From Candidatus Aminicenantota bacterium (GTDB lineage: Bacteria; Acidobacteriota; Aminicenantia; UBA2199), in NCBI GenBank assembly GCA_020355945.1, contig CP070627.1, positions 6,769,603 to 6,777,972 of the forward strand: a stretch of 8,370 nucleotides of DNA. Direction: 5' to 3'. Position 1 is the stretch's first letter. Each line of letters opens with the position of its first letter. A program made the translations under genes and the position numbers. The notes under the pieces are model-generated. The model was given only the letters and a program-made list of their open reading frames with translations, ran no database searches and was not told the origin of the DNA. Below are positions 6,601 to 8,370 of the stretch, piece by piece.

Positions 6601-8370
6601 GAGGCGGTGAGCCAGCGGATCTGGCTGTCGGCTAACATGTAAGAGATTCGCTGCGGGGGTTGATCCGGGTCCAGGGGCAGGTAGAAACCCCCGGCTTTTA
6701 ATATGGCCATGATGGCAATGATGGCTGCTGGCAAAGGTTCTGCCATGATGCCTACCGCGGTATTGGTTTTCACCCCTTTTGACTTGAGTACTCGCGCCAG
6801 CGCATCGGCTCTGCGGTTGAATTCGCGGTAAGTGATAGACATCAGACCACACCCTCTTTCGTTTGCTTCGTGACTCCCTACTACCGCGATATGGTCCGGG
6901 TTTTTTTTCACCTGGCTGCTAAATAATTGATGGATGGTTTTGTCCAGGGGAAATGAGGCCCGGGTATCGTTGAAATCATACAGCAGTTGCTGCTTTTCTT
7001 CTCCCGGCATGATGTCTATATCCGCGATCCCCAGGTTTAAACCCTTATTGTAATGATCAATCACCCTCTCTACTATTTGTTTAAAATAAGCGATAAACCG
7101 CTGCACAGTGCTCTCTTTGAAAAGTTTCCTGCAGTATTCGAAACTGAAGTCAATTTCATCTTCTTCTTCAAACACCCTTAGGGTCAAATCGAACTTGGAG
7201 GTTTGATTTTCATAGGGGAATTTTTCCCCCTTTACTTCCCGGGCCTTGCTTGCCGGGATGGTATCCGGGGAAAAGCCTTTCAATTTCAGACCGGGAATGA
7301 TGATTTCCCTGACTTTCCCGATATCTGCATCGGTATTAAAGGAAAACATAACATCAAACAAGGGGTTGCGGCTGAGGTCCCTTTTTAAGTCGATCTTCTC
7401 GATGAGCCTTTCAAACTGGCAGTCCTGGTTGGCAAAAGCATTTAAAGTGTTTTCTTTTACTTCTGCCAGGAATTGATCAAGTTTTTTTTCAGCCGCGGGA
7501 TGGTTCCTGGATACCAGGGTATTGACAAACATCCCGATGATGGGCTGGAGGTCCGTATGCCGGCGGCCAGCCGTGGGGATTCCCACCAGGATATCTTCCT
7601 GGCCGCTGATTTTAGCCAGGAAAATATCGAATAACCCCAGCACCACCATGAACATGGTCAAACCCTTTTCCAGGGCAGCGGACTTTAACGCCTCTCTCTG
7701 CTGCCCGGGAACCCGGAAATGCACCGTGTCTCCTGCAAAACTCTGCACCTCTGGCCGGGGATAATCCGTGGGTAAATCCGTTACCGGGATCTCTCCCGAA
7801 AACTGTTTTTGCCAATACAGGTCCTGGGATTTGATCGCTTCCGAAACCAGCCATTTGTTCTGCCAGGCGGAAAAATCTTTATACTGCAAGGGAAGTGGCC
7901 TTAACCTCTCCCCGGCGTACAATTTTATTACCTCTGTTATCAATATTTCCATGGAGGTTTTATCAAAAATGATATGATGAATATTTAACATTAAGAGGTG
8001 TTTTTGCTCCTGCAACCGTATCAATCCCACCCGGAATAAAGGAATTTGTGATAAATCAAAGGGACGGGTAAAGAAATCATGAATTCCCTCTGTGTTCTCT
8101 GTGTCCTCTGTGGCTGAGTAATATTTAATTTCAGATTCCACTTCCTCATGTATCTGCTGTACCGGTTCATCATCCACCAGGATAAACGATGTTCTTAAGC
8201 TCTCATGCCGGCGGGTTAATCGTTCAAAGGCCTCTTGCCAACAAGATTTATCAACCCTACCTTCCAATACTGCCAACTGCGGGATATGATAGGCTGTACT
8301 GTTCAACTCCATTTGTTGGATAAGGTATAACCGTTTCTGGGGCGAAGATACCGGGTAATACTCTTTCTTT
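3669..8370 (-). CDS. NRPS, C-A(Asp)-PCP-C, 5' end beyond window
   Basis: The frame is open to the right edge; the first Met inside (8312, residue 1 below) is not the start, because the preceding codons encode YYPVSSPQKRLYLIQQ, the first motif of a condensation domain. In order: C domain to about residue 430 (nt to ~7025), with HHIIFDK at 112-118, IGMFVNTLV (C5) and RDLSRNPL (C7); adenylation domain about 454-975 (nt ~6953-5388), with YTSGTTGKSKG at 615-625, HYGPTE at 757-762 and the A10 lysine K966 in PNGKID; carrier protein about 985-1068 (nt ~5360-5109), with phosphopantetheine-site Ser1032 in LGGQSL; second C domain about 1086-1525 (nt ~5057-3738), with HHIITDA at 1221-1227. Pocket residues D661, L662, T665, K704, V731, G733, H757, I765, G766 and K966 spell DLTKVGHIGK, the known aspartate code. 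No epimerization domain follows the carrier, so L-Asp is expected to be passed on. The protein ends with a complete C domain and the tail KEEEGDFDF, so its acceptor must sit on another protein, most simply the Phe module of the downstream NRPS. At least one earlier module or loading unit should lie beyond the edge. Confidence 0.96.
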   Translation of the reverse strand, partial: KKEYYPVSSPQKRLYLIQQMELNSTAYHIPQLAVLEGRVDKSCWQEAFERLTRRHESLRTSFILVDDEPVQQIHEEVESEIKYYSATEDTENTEGIHDFFTRPFDLSQIPLFRVGLIRLQEQKHLLMLNIHHIIFDKTSMEILITEVIKLYAGERLRPLPLQYKDFSAWQNKWLVSEAIKSQDLYWQKQFSGEIPVTDLPTDYPRPEVQSFAGDTVHFRVPGQQREALKSAALEKGLTMFMVVLGLFDIFLAKISGQEDILVGIPTAGRRHTDLQPIIGMFVNTLVSRNHPAAEKKLDQFLAEVKENTLNAFANQDCQFERLIEKIDLKRDLSRNPLFDVMFSFNTDADIGKVREIIIPGLKLKGFSPDTIPASKAREVKGEKFPYENQTSKFDLTLRVFEEEDEIDFSFEYCRKLFKESTVQRFIAYFKQIVERVIDHYNKGLNLGIADIDIMPGEEKQQLLYDFNDTRASFPLDKTIHQLFSSQVKKNPDHIAVVGSHEANERGCGLMSITYREFNRRADALARVLKSKGVKTNTAVGIMAEPLPAAIIAIMAILKAGGFYLPLDPDQPPQRISYMLADSQIRWLTASSPIQFAGEFIDINNHNHTDHQSDQEQNQEIPTINQGNHFAYMIYTSGTTGKSKGVLLRHINLVNYVCWFQKETRLNPGDRSLLTASLAFDLGYTSIYPCLLCGGQLHLAARETYATASYLLDYIRDHALSYLKLTPSLFSIIAENPGLSSRMLRTLRLVVLGGEEIRTRDVENLHKYCSHIQFINHYGPTEATIGTIAQQIDFSRFNQYRQQPTIGKPISNSRVYILDKQLQLLPIGIPGELFLSGVCLAGGYLNNPELTSARFLFLKYRSYRSDKTYISKKIYRSGDLARWLADGNIEFLGRDDQQVKVRGYRVELGEIENRVKEYPGIKDAAVLVNPDKTGDKYLCAYITPAAPGEPVEIKELMEYLSHLLPGYMIPSAVVQVECIPLTPNGKIDRRALPQPGPGQSQGQYIAPRDEIEEKLAEIWCDLLNRDALQGPAAQPPLKIGIEDNFFQLGGQSLKAALVTARVQKEFHVKMPLSMVFRTPTIKQLAASIRKAKTHRHTAVEPTEKREYYELSPGQKRLYILQQMELGSTAYNNMRILVLEGELERNHLEQVGKELIRRHESLRTSFEMVKGEPVQWIHEFAAVEFRIEYYDLYRTHGTRELAPLFKPVKDFIRPFELSRAPLLRVGLMELEETRFLLVVDMHHIITDAVSRLVFERDFLALCAGRKLAPVKLQYRDYSQWQNHPGQKISLKKQEQYWSSWFAGEIPILNMPTDYPRPPIQRFQGSEIYFEINRELTAKIRTVTTAMDVTMYMVLLAAYHILLSKYTGQDIILVGSPASCRTNADLHQIIGLFANILVMKNMPNRDKSFPQFLAEVKQHALQAFENQDYQFNDLVEKLDIPRTRDRHPLIDTVFAFQDITDSQLGDKSSSLETLGKDNIKVSPYRFHQQAIQHELLLSATERPDNITLMLQYSTVLFKESTALGMSNHYIEILEQITQNPEIILKDIKISTRLAAMSTDSKEEEGDFDF
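5765..5795 (-). repeat. 9-bp tandem repeat (TATAGGTCC type) in the Asp adenylation domain
   Basis: On the plus strand the units read TATAGGTCT, TATCGGACC, TATAGGACC, TATA. In the protein they give YRSYRSDKTYI, directly before the A7 motif YRSGDLARW. The core TATAGGACCTATA is an inverted repeat around one central base. The frame is kept and the position is a variable segment between A6 and A7. The 12-mer TATAGGACCTAT recurs exactly in the repeat at 994-1023. Confidence 0.75.
8087..8114 (-). repeat. Three in-frame 9-bp repeats (ACACAGAGR type) inside the first C domain
   Basis: On the minus strand the units are CCACAGAGG, ACACAGAGA and ACACAGAGG. They keep the reading frame and encode ATEDTENTEG (residues 67-76), just before HDFFTRPFDLSQIPLFRVG of the condensation domain. 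The second C domain of the same protein has an unrelated sequence at this place. The motif resembles a CACAGAG/CTCTGTG tandem repeat that I recall as dispersed in many environmental bacterial genomes, usually between genes; that recollection cannot be checked here. Confidence 0.8.

Noticed and set aside
8310..8312. ATG at 8312 as the start of the upstream NRPS
   Set aside because: The frame stays open to the window edge, and the codons before it encode YYPVSSPQKRLYLIQQ, the first motif of the C domain (compare YYELSPGQKRLYILQQ of the second C domain). The gene clearly begins outside the window.

Overview
The window is part of a nonribosomal peptide synthetase (NRPS) gene cluster. All genes lie on the minus strand, so transcription runs from position 8370 toward position 1. 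Three genes fill nearly all of it: a large NRPS whose beginning lies beyond the right edge (8370 to 3669), a complete cobalamin-binding radical SAM protein (3657 to 1963), and a second NRPS that runs off the left edge (1927 to 1). Spacing is 11 bp and about 35 bp. No terminator, RNA gene, insertion sequence or CRISPR array is visible, so the three genes look like one operon.

The upstream NRPS carries condensation (C) - adenylation (A) - peptidyl carrier (PCP) - C and then stops, so its last C domain has no A domain after it in the same protein. The downstream NRPS starts with only the C-terminal lobe of a C domain, followed by an A domain cut by the window edge. Read by eye against the classical ten-residue code, the first A domain gives DLTKVGHIG+K, the textbook aspartate code. 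The second gives DAWTIAAIC, the code of the phenylalanine domains of gramicidin S and tyrocidine synthetases. The simplest reading is that this part of the line adds Asp and then Phe, with the terminal C domain of the first protein joining them across the protein boundary. The radical SAM enzyme is encoded exactly at that boundary and is a candidate tailoring enzyme.

The least expected features are these. The upstream NRPS and the unrelated radical SAM protein end in the same residues, GDFDF, after an acidic stretch. The C-domain C-lobe is duplicated across the protein boundary. The residue after the catalytic Asp is changed in both C-domain active-site motifs. Three in-frame tandem repeats of 9-bp units lie in variable segments of the NRPS domains.

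Organism: a mid-GC (roughly 45-48% by impression) bacterium with large NRPS genes. The CACAGAG-type repeat and the style of the domains recall environmental, largely uncultured Gram-negative phyla (for example Aminicenantes/Acidobacteriota-like genomes), but this is recollection, and a Paenibacillus-like Firmicute is not excluded.
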